From: Ruegeria denitrificans
GTDB lineage: Bacteria; Pseudomonadota; Alphaproteobacteria; Rhodobacterales; Rhodobacteraceae
Assembly (NCBI RefSeq): GCF_001458295.1
Contig: NZ_CYUD01000006.1
Span: 226,833 to 290,832 of the forward strand
DNA length: 64,000 nt
Direction: 5' to 3'
Both the position numbers and the translations under genes were made by a program. Positions 26,796 through 36,207 of this stretch are shown piece by piece. A model generated the notes under the pieces. That model made no database searches, was not told where the DNA came from, and saw nothing but the letters and a program-made list of their open reading frames with translations. The stretch's first letter is position 1, and every line of letters begins with the position of its first letter.

Positions 26796-27614
26796 ATGAC
26801 CGAAGATACAAAATTCCATCACGGCGACGCGCAGGCGAAGAAACCGATCATTCGGATGGTCGACATTCAAAAACATTTCGGCTCGGTTATCGCGCTGGCC
26901 GGTGTCAGCTTTGATCTTTGTTCCGGCGAATGCCACTGTCTGCTGGGCGACAACGGTGCGGGTAAGTCGACGTTCATCAAGACCATGTCAGGCGTGCACA
27001 AGCCAACTGCTGGCGAGATCTTCTTTGAAGACAGGCCAATGCATTTCGAAGACCCGCGTGATGCGATTTCAGCTGGGATCGCGACCGTGCACCAGCATCT
27101 GGCGATGATCCCACTGATGAGCGTCAGCCGGAACTTCTTCATGGGGAATGAACCGACCCGCAAGGTCGGGGGGATCAGTTTCTTCGACAAGAAACTGGCA
27201 GATGAAATCACTATGGAAGAGATGCGCAAAATGGGCATCAACCTGCGTGGCCCCGATCAGGCGGTGGGCACCCTGTCGGGCGGTGAACGTCAGACAGTGG
27301 CCATCGCCCGTGCGGTTCACTTCGGCGCCAAGATTCTGATCTTGGACGAACCGACCTCGGCCCTTGGTGTGCGTCAGACCTCGAACGTGTTGGCGACCAT
27401 CGACAAGGTGCGCAGTCAGGGGGTGGGTGTTGTATTCATCAGCCACAACGTGCGCCACGCGCTGGCGGTGGGCGACCGATTTACCGTGCTGAACCGGGGC
27501 AAGACTCTGGGCACCGCGAGGCGCGGAGAAATCACGCCGGAAGAGTTGCAGGACCTAATGGCAGGTGGACAGGAACTGGCCCAACTGGAAGGGTCTCTGG
27601 GCGGAACGGTTTAA
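26796..27614 (+). CDS. Sugar ABC transporter ATP-binding protein
   Basis: 272 aa, a single ABC domain: Walker A GDNGAGKST, Q-loop region HQHLAMIPLMSVSRNFFMGNE, signature LSGGERQ, Walker B ILILDEPTSALG, H-loop ISHNVRHAL. Ribose-type importers often have a double ABC protein of about 500 aa; this single-domain form resembles FrcA-like proteins. It follows the permease with one base between and energises uptake of the locus's substrate. Confidence 0.92.
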   Translation: MTEDTKFHHGDAQAKKPIIRMVDIQKHFGSVIALAGVSFDLCSGECHCLLGDNGAGKSTFIKTMSGVHKPTAGEIFFEDRPMHFEDPRDAISAGIATVHQHLAMIPLMSVSRNFFMGNEPTRKVGGISFFDKKLADEITMEEMRKMGINLRGPDQAVGTLSGGERQTVAIARAVHFGAKILILDEPTSALGVRQTSNVLATIDKVRSQGVGVVFISHNVRHALAVGDRFTVLNRGKTLGTARRGEITPEELQDLMAGGQELAQLEGSLGGTV

Positions 27615-27703
27615 CGCCGTTCTCCCCATTTGGGCCCATGGCCCAACATCAAACAAAAAATTGCAGGCTTGGCCAATTCGGCCTTGTGTTGAAAGGGATC
27701 ACA

Positions 27704-29536
27704 ATGGACAAAACAGTCCGACTGACCGCAGCGCAAGCTTTGGTGCGCTATCTGGGTGCGCAGATGAACGAGGCCGGAGAGCCGTTCATCGCTGGTGTCT
27801 GGGCCATTTTCGGCCACGGCAATGTGGCAGGTCTGGGTGAGGCGTTGCACGCTGTCAAAGACACCCTTCCCACCTATCGCGGCCATAACGAGCAGACCAT
27901 GGCGCATTGCGCGATTGCCTATGCCAAGCAGATGCGGCGTACCCGGGCGATGGCGGTGACCTCGTCAATTGGGCCGGGCGCGACCAATATGGTGACAGCC
28001 GCCGCGCTGGCGCATGTGAACCGCCTGCCGGTTTTGATCGTCCCTGGTGATGTATTCGCCACGCGTGGACCCGATCCGGTATTGCAACAGATCGAAAGCT
28101 TTGGCGACGGCACCGTCAGCGCCAATGACTGTTTCCGCCCGGTCAGCCGCTATTATGACCGTATCTCGCGCCCCGAACATCTGCTGACCGCACTGCCGCG
28201 CGCCTTCCGCACCATGACGGACCCGGCCGATTGCGGACCGGCAACATTGGCCTTTTGTCAGGACGTGCAGGCCGAAGCTTATGACTATCCCGAAAGCTTT
28301 TTTGAGCCGCGGGTCTGGTATCAGCGCCGTATCCGCCCGGATGAAGGCGAACTGGCCCGTGCCGTCGCGGCCATCAAGGCAGCGAAGCGTCCGGTTATCG
28401 TTGCCGGGGGTGGGGTGCATTACTCGGGCGCGACCGATGCACTGCAAAGCTTTGCTGAGACGCACAACGTTCCCGTTGCCGAGACGCAGGCTGGTAAATC
28501 GGCCTTGGCCTGGGATCACCCTTTGAATCTAGGGCCGGTTGGTGTCACTGGCGGTGAGCCCGCCAATGACGTTTGTGCCGCCGCCGATATGGTTCTGGCA
28601 GTCGGCACGCGGTTGCAGGATTTCACCACAGGTTCATGGGGCCTGTTCTCGAATCCCGAACGTGAGACGATTTGCCTGAACACAGCTGCCTATGACGCCG
28701 AAAAACACGGCGCCATGCCACTGCAATCCGACGCGCAAGTCGGGCTGCAAGAGCTGGGCACGGCCTTGCAAGGATACCGCGTCGATCCGGTGGCCGACAC
28801 GCTGAAGGCTGAATGGTTTGGCAAGGTCGATAAGCTGACCGATGCGCCGGGGGACGGCAACGCTCTGCCGACCGACATGCAGGTGGTGGGTGCGGTTCAA
28901 CGCGCCTCGCACAACGACACCGTTGTGATGTGTGCGGCGGGCACCATGCCGGGTGAGTTGCACAAGCTGTGGAAAGCACCGCGCCCCGGGTCCTATCACA
29001 TGGAATACGGGTTCAGCTGTATGGGCTATGAAATCGCCGGTGCCATGGGGATCAAGATGGCCCAGCCCGAGCGGGACGTGATCTGCTTTACCGGCGACGG
29101 CACCTATATGATGGCCAATTCGGAAATGGCCTCGGCCGCGATGATGGGAATTTCCTTCACCGTCGTCATCACCGATAATCGCGGGTTTGGCTGTATTAAC
29201 CGGTTGCAGATGGGAACAGGCGGGGCCGAATTTAACAACCTGCTGGATCATGCGGTGCATGAAACGCCATCTGCCATCGACTTTGCCGCCCACGCAGCAG
29301 CGATGGGGGCAACCTCAGTCAAGGTCAGCTCGATTGACGAGCTTGAGGATGCGCTGGCCAACCGCGACGACATCAAAGGGCCGTATGTGGTGGTTATCGA
29401 CACTGATCCGTACCCCTCGACCGAATATGGCGGAACATGGTGGGAAGTGGCCGTTCCCGAGGTCAGCATCCGCCCCGAAGTGAATGAAAAACGGGCGGCC
29501 TACGAGGTTGCTATCAAGGAAAGAAACACGAAATGA
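27704..29536 (+). CDS. iolD: 3D-(3,5/4)-trihydroxycyclohexane-1,2-dione acylhydrolase
   Basis: 610 aa ThDP-dependent enzyme. It opens the ring of the diketo-inositol formed by IolE to give 5-deoxy-glucuronate. The N-terminal pyrimidine-binding domain has YRGHNEQTMAHCAIAYAKQ (catalytic Glu) and SSIGPGATNMVTAAALAHVNRLPVL, a central domain follows, and the C-terminal diphosphate-binding domain carries CFTGDGTYMMANSEM (the GDG...N motif). The start at 27704 has AAAGGG upstream; the upstream extension from 27638 is not family-like. IolE overlaps its stop by 4 bp. Confidence 0.95.
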   Translation: MDKTVRLTAAQALVRYLGAQMNEAGEPFIAGVWAIFGHGNVAGLGEALHAVKDTLPTYRGHNEQTMAHCAIAYAKQMRRTRAMAVTSSIGPGATNMVTAAALAHVNRLPVLIVPGDVFATRGPDPVLQQIESFGDGTVSANDCFRPVSRYYDRISRPEHLLTALPRAFRTMTDPADCGPATLAFCQDVQAEAYDYPESFFEPRVWYQRRIRPDEGELARAVAAIKAAKRPVIVAGGGVHYSGATDALQSFAETHNVPVAETQAGKSALAWDHPLNLGPVGVTGGEPANDVCAAADMVLAVGTRLQDFTTGSWGLFSNPERETICLNTAAYDAEKHGAMPLQSDAQVGLQELGTALQGYRVDPVADTLKAEWFGKVDKLTDAPGDGNALPTDMQVVGAVQRASHNDTVVMCAAGTMPGELHKLWKAPRPGSYHMEYGFSCMGYEIAGAMGIKMAQPERDVICFTGDGTYMMANSEMASAAMMGISFTVVITDNRGFGCINRLQMGTGGAEFNNLLDHAVHETPSAIDFAAHAAAMGATSVKVSSIDELEDALANRDDIKGPYVVVIDTDPYPSTEYGGTWWEVAVPEVSIRPEVNEKRAAYEVAIKERNTK

Positions 29537-30432
29537 ACGTGAAAATCGGAATCTCTCCGATCGCCTGGCAGAATGATGACCTGCCGGACATTACTGCGGC
29601 CTTCACCATGGAGCAGGCGCTGAAAGAGGCGCGTGAGATCGGCTATACAGGCGTCGAACGGGGCCAGCGAATGCCCAGCGATACCGAAGGTTTGCGCGCC
29701 TATCTCGACGGCAACGACATTGCGCTGTGCGGTGGCTGGTGCTCGGGCGCGTCGCTGGTCAATGACTTTGCAACTGAACGCGACGCTGTGCGCGCGCAGG
29801 TCGAGCAATTCGTGGCCCTGAACAGTCCGTGCATCGTTTACGCCGAGTGTTCGAACACCGTGCAGGGGCAGATTGGAACGCCGGTCAACCACCGCCCCAA
29901 ACTGGCGAAAGATGAGGTTATGGCCTATGCGGCTAAGATCACCGATCTGGCCAAGTGGATGGGCGATCAGGGCATGACGATGGCCTATCACCATCACATG
30001 GGCACGATCATCGAAACCGAAGATGAGGTGAACTGGCTGATGGAGGGGGCAGGCCCCGAGGTGAAGCTGTGCTTTGACACCGGCCACCTGCTGTTTGGCG
30101 GCGGCGATGTGATGGCGACCCTGAACCGTTGGGGTGACCGGGTGCATCATGTGCATTTCAAGGATATCCGCCCGTCGATGGTGCAGGATACGCGCGAGAA
30201 CAATCGCAGCTTTCTGGATGCCGTCATCGCCGGGGCCTTCACCGTGCCCAGCGATGGCTGCATTGATTTCCAGGCGGTCGCACACGCGCTGAAAGCGATG
30301 GATTATGACGGCTGGATTGTGGTCGAGGCGGAACAGGACCCGGCCAAGGCCCCACCTTATGAATATTCCAAGATGGGCTACGACCACATTGTCGATGTGT
30401 GCGGTCAGGCAGGATTGGAGATTGCCGCGTAA
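29533..30432 (+). CDS. iolE: Myo-inosose-2 dehydratase
   Basis: 299 aa TIM-barrel protein of the xylose-isomerase-like family: KIGISPIAWQNDDLPD, GYTGVERGQRMPSD, MAYHHHMGTIIETEDEVNWLMEGAGPEVKLCFDTGHLLFGGGD, HHVHFKDIRP and YDGWIVVEAEQDP. The metal-binding Glu, Asp, His and Glu of the family lie in these segments. It dehydrates 2-keto-myo-inositol to the 3,5/4-trihydroxycyclohexane-1,2-dione used by IolD. ATG overlaps the iolD stop (ATGA), so translation is coupled. Confidence 0.95.
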   Translation: MNVKIGISPIAWQNDDLPDITAAFTMEQALKEAREIGYTGVERGQRMPSDTEGLRAYLDGNDIALCGGWCSGASLVNDFATERDAVRAQVEQFVALNSPCIVYAECSNTVQGQIGTPVNHRPKLAKDEVMAYAAKITDLAKWMGDQGMTMAYHHHMGTIIETEDEVNWLMEGAGPEVKLCFDTGHLLFGGGDVMATLNRWGDRVHHVHFKDIRPSMVQDTRENNRSFLDAVIAGAFTVPSDGCIDFQAVAHALKAMDYDGWIVVEAEQDPAKAPPYEYSKMGYDHIVDVCGQAGLEIAA

Positions 30433-30481
30433 TACACGGCCCCAAGGGGCAACATCTAAAGCCATGAGAAAGGAGAAATTC

Positions 30482-31663
30482 ATGGTAAATCGAGACCTCG
30501 GATATGTCGGCTATTTCGACCGGGAATCCTGTGATCTGGATGAGTTTAAGGTGCTGACCTCACAAAGCCTCTCGGCTGATGCGGTGCCCCACGCCGCGTC
30601 GGTTGAAAAGAATATTCCGATCTATGACATGCAGGCGCTGCGCCCGGTATTGGACCAGCCCGATACACGCCGGGCGTTGTTGGCAGAATGGGCCTGGGTG
30701 TTGGACAAATCCGCAGGCGTGATTGCCCTCAAGGGGGCGTATGCGGATACTTCGGCAATCGACCGTGCGACCGAAATCTTCCGTCAGATCATTGATGAAG
30801 AACGCCAAAGCGGGGCGGGTGAGGGTGATCACTTTGCCGCTTCGGGTGCCAATGACCGGATCTGGAACGCGTTGCAAAAGCAATGCTTGCGCGACCCCGA
30901 AGGCTTTGCGCTGTATTTCGGCAATACCGCGGTTGCGGCGGCGTGCGAGGCCTGGCTGGGCCCGTACTACCAAGTTACGGCGCAAATCAATCAGGTGCGC
31001 CCGGGCGGTAAGGCGCAGCAAGCGCATCGGGATTACCACCTGGGCTTTCAAAACGCCGACTGTGCGGCCCGATACCCGGCGCATGCCCATCTTGTGACCG
31101 CGGCGCTGACTTTGCAGGGGGCGATTGCCCACTGCGACATGCCATTGGAAAGCGGGCCGACTAAGCTGTTGCCGTTCTCGCAACTCTATCCTGCAGGGTA
31201 TTTGGCGTTTCACGATGCGGCCCATCGGGGATATTTCGAGGATACCTATGTTCAACTGCCGCTTGCAAAAGGCGATGCGGTGTTTTTCAACCCCGCGCTG
31301 TTCCATGCGGCGGGTGAAAACAGCAGCGCTGACATTCACAGAATGGCGAACCTTCTGCAAATCTCATCGGCCTTTGGGCGCGCGATGGAGGCGTTGGATC
31401 GTCGCGCCATGTCGCAGGCGGTTTTCCCCTCGCTCATCGCCTTAACCCAACGTGGTGACCTGACCGGGGCCGAGCTGGACGCTGCCATCGCTGCCATCGC
31501 CGAGGGCTATCCCTTCCCGACCAATCTGGACACGGACCCTCCGATTGGTGGAAACGCACCTGAAAGTCAGGCGGATATCTTGCGGCAAGCGGTGTCCGAG
31601 CGTTGGTCCGAGGCGCAGCTGGTTGCGGCTCTTTCAGCTCTGCAAACCAGGCAAGCTGCCTGA
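30482..31663 (+). CDS. Phytanoyl-CoA dioxygenase-family Fe(II)/2-oxoglutarate oxygenase
   Basis: 393 aa with PhyH-family features: AQINQVRPGGKAQQAHRDYHLGFQ holds the H-x-D iron motif, ALTLQGAIAHCDMPLESGPTKLLPFSQL is the conserved core, and KGDAVFFNPALFHAAGENSS carries the distal His and the 2-oxoglutarate-binding region. AAAGGAGAA precedes ATG 30482. It lies 50 bp after iolE and 46 bp before an iolB-like gene. A 2OG oxygenase is not part of the standard inositol pathway. I infer that it prepares an unusual cyclitol, for instance by oxidative demethylation or hydroxylation, but nothing in the sequence proves the substrate. Confidence 0.85.
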   Translation: MVNRDLGYVGYFDRESCDLDEFKVLTSQSLSADAVPHAASVEKNIPIYDMQALRPVLDQPDTRRALLAEWAWVLDKSAGVIALKGAYADTSAIDRATEIFRQIIDEERQSGAGEGDHFAASGANDRIWNALQKQCLRDPEGFALYFGNTAVAAACEAWLGPYYQVTAQINQVRPGGKAQQAHRDYHLGFQNADCAARYPAHAHLVTAALTLQGAIAHCDMPLESGPTKLLPFSQLYPAGYLAFHDAAHRGYFEDTYVQLPLAKGDAVFFNPALFHAAGENSSADIHRMANLLQISSAFGRAMEALDRRAMSQAVFPSLIALTQRGDLTGAELDAAIAAIAEGYPFPTNLDTDPPIGGNAPESQADILRQAVSERWSEAQLVAALSALQTRQAA

Positions 31664-31709
31664 AATATATTGGGTGAGCCACGGGTCCACCCACCAAGGA
31701 GATGACACG

Positions 31710-32516
31710 ATGGCAGACCTGCTCAAGAAACCCGTCGGGACCCACGGCAAGGTCCACGACATCACCCCGGCCAGTGCGGGTTGGCGGTACGTTGGGTTCG
31801 GTCTCTATCACCTGCGCGCAGGTGAAAAGGCGGCCGAGGCCACCGGCGATCGTGAGATCATTCTGGTCATGGTTGAGGGCAAGGCACAGATCACCGGTGC
31901 CGGGCAGGACTGGGGCGTTCTGGGCGACCGGATGAACGTCTTTGAGAAGGCCCCGCCGCACTGCCTGTATTTGCCAAATGGAACCGAGTGGGAGGCCATT
32001 GCCGAAACCGATTGCGTCATTGCTGTCTGTTCCGCTCCGGGCAAGGGTGGGCATGCAGCGCGGAGGATCGGGCCTGATGGCATAGTCCTGACCGAACGCG
32101 GCAAGGGGGTGAACACGCGCTATATCAACAATATTGCGATGGAAGCCGAGGATTATGCCAACAGCCTGCTGGTGACAGAAGTTTTCACGCCGAATGGGCA
32201 CTGGTCATCCTATCCAAGCCACCGCCATGACGAAGATGACTACCCGCGGATCACCTATCTTGAAGAGACTTATTACCACCGCCTGAACCCGGCCAACGGA
32301 TTTGGCATTCAGCGCGTCTATACCGATGATGGCCAATTGGATGAGACGATGGCCGTGTCCGATGGCGATGTTGTGACCGTCCCGCGCGGCCATCACCCGT
32401 GCGGCGCACCCTATGGGTTTGAGATGTACTATCTGAACGTCATGGCAGGACCGTTGCGGAAGTGGCGCTTTGTTGCGGCTCCAGAGGTTGAGTGGATCAT
32501 GGAGCGGGATGGATGA
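31710..32516 (+). CDS. iolB: 5-deoxy-glucuronate isomerase-like protein (first IolB-like copy)
   Basis: 268 aa bicupin of the KduI/IolB family. WSSYPSHRHDEDDYPRITYLEETYYHRLNP is the conserved IolB metal region (His-x-His with downstream Glu), and VTVPRGHHPCGAPYGFEMYYLNVMAGP matches the second cupin. IolB converts 5-deoxy-glucuronate to 2-deoxy-5-keto-gluconate. SD AAGGAGA precedes ATG 31710. A second IolB-like gene lies at 34270, so one of the two may act on a different hexuronate-type intermediate. It ends the left operon and converges with the metallopeptidase gene. Confidence 0.88.
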   Translation: MADLLKKPVGTHGKVHDITPASAGWRYVGFGLYHLRAGEKAAEATGDREIILVMVEGKAQITGAGQDWGVLGDRMNVFEKAPPHCLYLPNGTEWEAIAETDCVIAVCSAPGKGGHAARRIGPDGIVLTERGKGVNTRYINNIAMEAEDYANSLLVTEVFTPNGHWSSYPSHRHDEDDYPRITYLEETYYHRLNPANGFGIQRVYTDDGQLDETMAVSDGDVVTVPRGHHPCGAPYGFEMYYLNVMAGPLRKWRFVAAPEVEWIMERDG

Positions 32517-32546
32517 AACAGAACATGAGGTTAATTCGCCCAAGGC

Positions 32547-33359
32547 TCAAAGATTTGTAGCCCGGGCCATTCGATGATTTAGATACCGCAACAAGTTTCT
32601 GAGCAACGGTTTGAACGGCCATAAAACCACTCGACCGATCCCTGTTAGAAAAGGTCTCGAATTGCGAAACATCGAACGCGCGTAGTCATCGGCTTCTTTT
32701 TCCTGTTCGGCCACCTGCCCACCTTCGATGTGTTTGTGCACGTGGTGCCCGACTTCGTGATAGAATGTAAACTCGCGTTCCGCGTTCGCTAACCACAGTT
32801 CGAAACCTTTGGGTTGGGTCGTCGGCCAAGTCAGGATGATTCCCGAGAAAAACAGGTTGTACTGTCCCAGATAGTCAAGTTCGGGACGCTCGGCGATCAC
32901 GTCAACGCGGGTCACGTTGTCCAGTGTCAGGTCCTTGGTGCTGCTCCATCGCTGCAGGTTCCGAATGACGCGCGGTGGGTCGGCGACGTCATCGGCAATG
33001 AATACCGGGATGTTGTTGGCCAAATAGGTGGATGGCGCGTCTTCCAGCCGTTTTGCCATCAGGTCGAGCGTTCTGCGATGCACCGGATGCAGTTTGTCGT
33101 TTCCCAGCCGAGTGATTTCCTGCCGAAACGCGTCTTGATCCATTTCACTCATAAGCGCGAGCAGAATACCAAAGTACTTTGGCAACGGGCCGGGAGGATT
33201 GTCCAGCCAGGCCGAGGACGAGAGTTTGCTCTGCACCTCGGGAATGGACGCGCTCTTATCCGCTAAAAGCGCTCGCCATGCGTCCCTGACGGTTTCGACA
33301 TGGCCGGTCGAAACTCCACGCAATAGCCTGTTAGTCTCGCGTGCGGCGCTTGTTTCCAT
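32547..33359 (-). CDS. Uncharacterised HExxH metallopeptidase-like protein
   Basis: 270 aa with no signal peptide. A zincin motif, HEVGHHVHKH (about residues 208-217), is followed 14 residues later by EKEADDYARSMF, whose Glu-x-x-Asp arrangement resembles the third ligand and helix of ImmA/IrrE-type peptidases. The N-terminal 150 residues match no family I know. It lies in the inositol locus between the converging left operon and the aldolase-IolB-IolC group, separated from the latter by about 74 bp. It may cleave a regulator or be an unrelated insertion; either is speculation. Confidence 0.6.
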   Translation of the reverse strand: METSAARETNRLLRGVSTGHVETVRDAWRALLADKSASIPEVQSKLSSSAWLDNPPGPLPKYFGILLALMSEMDQDAFRQEITRLGNDKLHPVHRRTLDLMAKRLEDAPSTYLANNIPVFIADDVADPPRVIRNLQRWSSTKDLTLDNVTRVDVIAERPELDYLGQYNLFFSGIILTWPTTQPKGFELWLANAEREFTFYHEVGHHVHKHIEGGQVAEQEKEADDYARSMFRNSRPFLTGIGRVVLWPFKPLLRNLLRYLNHRMARATNL

Positions 33360-33433
33360 ATCCTCCGGCTATTCCGTGAATGTGCCAAAAGTATGAAATC
33401 CCCATTTTATGCAACGTATTAGACGTAGACTCT

Positions 33434-34273
33434 CTATCTTTGCGGCGGTGCGCCAAAAGCCCGGATAACCGCGCGGGCGGCAGCCTCTACGGGGTCGTGA
33501 GTTTCTTTCAGGATGGTAACCCGGTCGAACCTGTCGGGGTCGCTGTTTACGGCTTCGCGCAGGGCGGCGCCAAAGGCCATGCGCAGCTCGGTCCCGATAT
33601 TGAATTTGCAGATCGAGGTCTCGCGGGCCAGGCGCATGCGCTGTTCAACCGGCACACCGGAACCACCATGAATGACCAACGGCACGTCGGTCACGGCGTC
33701 GATCTGGTGGATGCGGTCTTCGTCTAGGCCGCCTTCCTTGTTCTGCTGCAGATGGACATTACCGACAGAAATCGCCATCGCATCCACACCGCTTTCACGT
33801 GCGAACTGCGCGGCCTCGGCCGGGTCGGTGCCGTTTGACCCTTCGCCGCCGGAATAGCCGACAAAGCCGATCTCACCTTCGCATGAAATCCCCGCCGCGT
33901 GGGCCATTTCGGCAATCGCGGCGGTCTCGTCGATATTCTGCCGCAGTGGCTTGCGCGACCCGTCGAACATCAGCGATGTAAACCCGCTGTCCAGCGCGAT
34001 TTTGCAGTCCTCATACGTATAGCCGTGGTCCAGATGCGCGACGACGGGGACCGAGGCGCTCTCGGCCAGATGCCGGAACATCTTGCCCAAAACGGGCAGC
34101 GGCGTGTGTTCGCGACAGCTGGGGCCCGCTTGCAGGATCACCGGCGCGTTTTCCGCCTCGGCCGCGGCCACATAGGCGCGCATGTCTTCCCAACCTAACG
34201 TGACCAGGCCGCCCACGGCATAACCTTGCTCATATGCGGGGCACAGGACGTCTTTCAGAGTGACAAGGGTCAT
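33434..34273 (-). CDS. iolJ: Class II fructose-bisphosphate aldolase-family protein (IolJ-like)
   Basis: 279 aa: LVTLKDVLCPAYEQGYAVGG at the N-terminus, PVVAHLDHGYTYEDCKIALDSGFTSLMFDGS with Zn-binding His, EGEIGFVGYSGGEG, AISVGNVHLQQ and VIHGGSGVPVEQRMRLARETSICKFNIGTEL. The layout is that of class II ketose-bisphosphate aldolases. In inositol catabolism IolJ splits 2-deoxy-5-keto-gluconate 6-phosphate to dihydroxyacetone phosphate and malonic semialdehyde, fitting the adjacent IolC-like kinase. Its start overlaps the second IolB stop by 4 bp (ATGA). Confidence 0.85.
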   Translation of the reverse strand: MTLVTLKDVLCPAYEQGYAVGGLVTLGWEDMRAYVAAAEAENAPVILQAGPSCREHTPLPVLGKMFRHLAESASVPVVAHLDHGYTYEDCKIALDSGFTSLMFDGSRKPLRQNIDETAAIAEMAHAAGISCEGEIGFVGYSGGEGSNGTDPAEAAQFARESGVDAMAISVGNVHLQQNKEGGLDEDRIHQIDAVTDVPLVIHGGSGVPVEQRMRLARETSICKFNIGTELRMAFGAALREAVNSDPDRFDRVTILKETHDPVEAAARAVIRAFGAPPQR

Positions 34274-35106
34274 TTGAACTTTGCAATCATGTCTTTGATG
34301 CCCGGAATCGTCTCGATCTGGTAGGCATGGGTTGGCTGGAAATACTGCACCAGCGACCGCTGGCTGAGGCCACCAAGGATGGTGAAATAATACATCTCGT
34401 ACCCCGGCAGCACGCAGCAGGGGTGATAGCCCTTGTCGATGCAGATCGTGGACCCGTCGACGATGTGATAGGCATCGCCGGGTTCGTTGTCTTCGCGCTG
34501 CAACATCTGCAGGCCGGAACCCCAGTTGGGCTTGAAGCGAAAGTTATAGGTCTCGTCATGGCGTGACTCGTCCGGCAGCCGGTTGGTGTCGTGCTTGTGA
34601 CTGGGGAAGCCGGACCAGCCACCCTGACCCACGGTGAACAGCTCACTGACCAGCAGGCGACCCACCTTGTCGTGCTGTTTCTGGCCGAGGATGTGCTTGA
34701 TCTTGCGATGGGTTTTGGTGTCGTCGCTGCCATATTGTACAAGGTCATGTTCGCGCACATCGAACGGTTCCAACACCTTGTCGTATTTGGCCCCTGCAAT
34801 GAACACTTCGGCCTCATCCGAGACGCAAACCATTTGAGCCTTGGCGCCGACGGGGACATAGACGCCCTCGGGCTCGCCATCCCATACATCTTCACCCCGA
34901 TTGCCAAGCTTGGGGAACTGTACGCCTTCGACGTCGATATCCACGCTGCCGGTGGCAGGGGCGATGCAGGTTTCATACCCCGGCACCTGATATTCGAACG
35001 CCTCACCCTTTTTCAGTTTGACGATGTTGAAATAGTTCAGCGGCACCGTCGGGTCATCGGCATCGACGATGGGTTTGTTCTGATTGTCATAGGGCGCGAT
35101 ATGCAT
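34270..35106 (-). CDS. IolB-like 5-deoxy-glucuronate isomerase paralogue (second copy)
   Basis: 278 aa, KduI/IolB bicupin. GWSGFPSHKHDTNRLPDESRHDETYNFRFKP is the conserved metal region and DGSTICIDKGYHPCCVLPGYEMYYFTILGG the second cupin. It differs widely from the copy at 31710 (about a quarter to a third of aligned positions in the core by eye) and lacks the long insert of that copy. It lies between the aldolase and the IolC-like kinase in a right operon transcribed left, and overlaps the aldolase start. Two dissimilar IolB proteins suggest two related substrates or one heteromeric step. Confidence 0.85.
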   Translation of the reverse strand: MHIAPYDNQNKPIVDADDPTVPLNYFNIVKLKKGEAFEYQVPGYETCIAPATGSVDIDVEGVQFPKLGNRGEDVWDGEPEGVYVPVGAKAQMVCVSDEAEVFIAGAKYDKVLEPFDVREHDLVQYGSDDTKTHRKIKHILGQKQHDKVGRLLVSELFTVGQGGWSGFPSHKHDTNRLPDESRHDETYNFRFKPNWGSGLQMLQREDNEPGDAYHIVDGSTICIDKGYHPCCVLPGYEMYYFTILGGLSQRSLVQYFQPTHAYQIETIPGIKDMIAKFK

Positions 35107-35115
35107 GGGAGTCTC

Positions 35116-36096
35116 CTATGTGGTCGGGCCGGGATGGGCGGCCAGGAATGTGTCTAGCTCGGGTGTTGTGGGCATGGCGGGGGCGCAACCAGGTTGCGAT
35201 ACCACGATGGACGCGCAGGCCGAGCCGCGCATCACGGCATCTTTCAGTGAATGCCCTGCCGCGATCGAGGCTAGAAGGCCGGCCATGAAACTGTCACCGG
35301 CACCAACGGGTTTAATCGCATCGACAGGGTAGATTCCTGTGGGAATCTCCTGCCCGTCTGCCAGGGTTACGGCACCCTTTTCACCCATTTTGTAAATGAC
35401 CACACGACCTGGTTCTTCGGCAAGTTCCCGGGCCTTGGCAAACCCCTTGTCGATACTGCCCGCCATGAACCCGAACTCTTCGTCATTGCCAACGATCAGG
35501 TCGCTCGCCTCACCCGCGCGCGACAGCACATCGGCAGCAACCTCGGGCGAAGGCCAGCTATACGGGCGGTAGTCGATGTCGAAAATCACTGGCAAGCCTG
35601 CCTTGCGCGCATTGTCAAAAGCCCGGAACGTGGCACTGCGCGACGGTTCTGAAGCAAACACGGTTCCGGCGGAAAGAACGGCTGAGAAAGCGCTGTAATC
35701 GACCTTGTTTACATCCTCTTCCGTCACCTGAAAATCGACCGCGCCGTTGCGATAGATCACGTTCTGGAAATCGTCAGTCGTGCTTTCGTAGATCGCCATG
35801 GACATGCGGTATTCGCCACCCACCACGCGGATATAGGACGTATCCACCCCGTAGTGCTGCAACCGCTTCAGGCAAAACCGCGCGATGGCATCGTCCGAGA
35901 CCGATGTGACCAACGACGCCTGACTGCCCAGCTTGACCAGACCGGCGCAAATATTGGCGGACGAGCCGCCAAGATCGGCGTGGAACGTATCGGCATCCTC
36001 GCTTTTGACGCCGATAGGGTTTGCGAACAGGTCCATACCCGCGCGCCCGAAAACGGCAAAGCGGTTTCCTTTGATACCGTCTATCAAAGCGCTCAC
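35116..36096 (-). CDS. iolC: PfkB-family carbohydrate kinase (IolC-like)
   Basis: 326 aa ribokinase-family protein: FAVFGRAGMDLFANPIGVKSEDADTFHADLGGSSANICAGLVKLG at the N-terminus and the PfkB signature PVGAGDSFMAGLLASIAAG, where Asp is the catalytic base, near residue 260. IolC phosphorylates 2-deoxy-5-keto-gluconate. The frame opens at ATG 36126, but GTG 36096 with GGAGGA six bases upstream is the better start. In many alphaproteobacteria IolC is fused to a DUF2090 aldolase-like domain; here it is free-standing with a separate class II aldolase. First in the right-hand operon, behind the operator at 36168. Confidence 0.85.
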   Translation of the reverse strand: MSALIDGIKGNRFAVFGRAGMDLFANPIGVKSEDADTFHADLGGSSANICAGLVKLGSQASLVTSVSDDAIARFCLKRLQHYGVDTSYIRVVGGEYRMSMAIYESTTDDFQNVIYRNGAVDFQVTEEDVNKVDYSAFSAVLSAGTVFASEPSRSATFRAFDNARKAGLPVIFDIDYRPYSWPSPEVAADVLSRAGEASDLIVGNDEEFGFMAGSIDKGFAKARELAEEPGRVVIYKMGEKGAVTLADGQEIPTGIYPVDAIKPVGAGDSFMAGLLASIAAGHSLKDAVMRGSACASIVVSQPGCAPAMPTTPELDTFLAAHPGPTT

Positions 36097-36167
36097 GTCA
36101 TGTCCTCCGGTAAATGGGGTCGGCAAAGTTTGGACCTTGCGCTGAATCGATTCACACGATACTCATT

Positions 36168-36183
36168 TTGCAACCGGTTGCAA
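36168..36183. promoter_or_regulatory. LacI-type operator between the kinase operon and the Gfo/Idh operon
   Basis: TTGCAACCGGTTGCAA, identical to the site at 23449. It sits between the kinase start (36096, leftward) and the dehydrogenase start (36208, rightward), so one repressor could control both directions. Confidence 0.8.
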
Positions 36184-36207
36184 ATAATATGTTCGGAGCC
36201 GTGGCAG

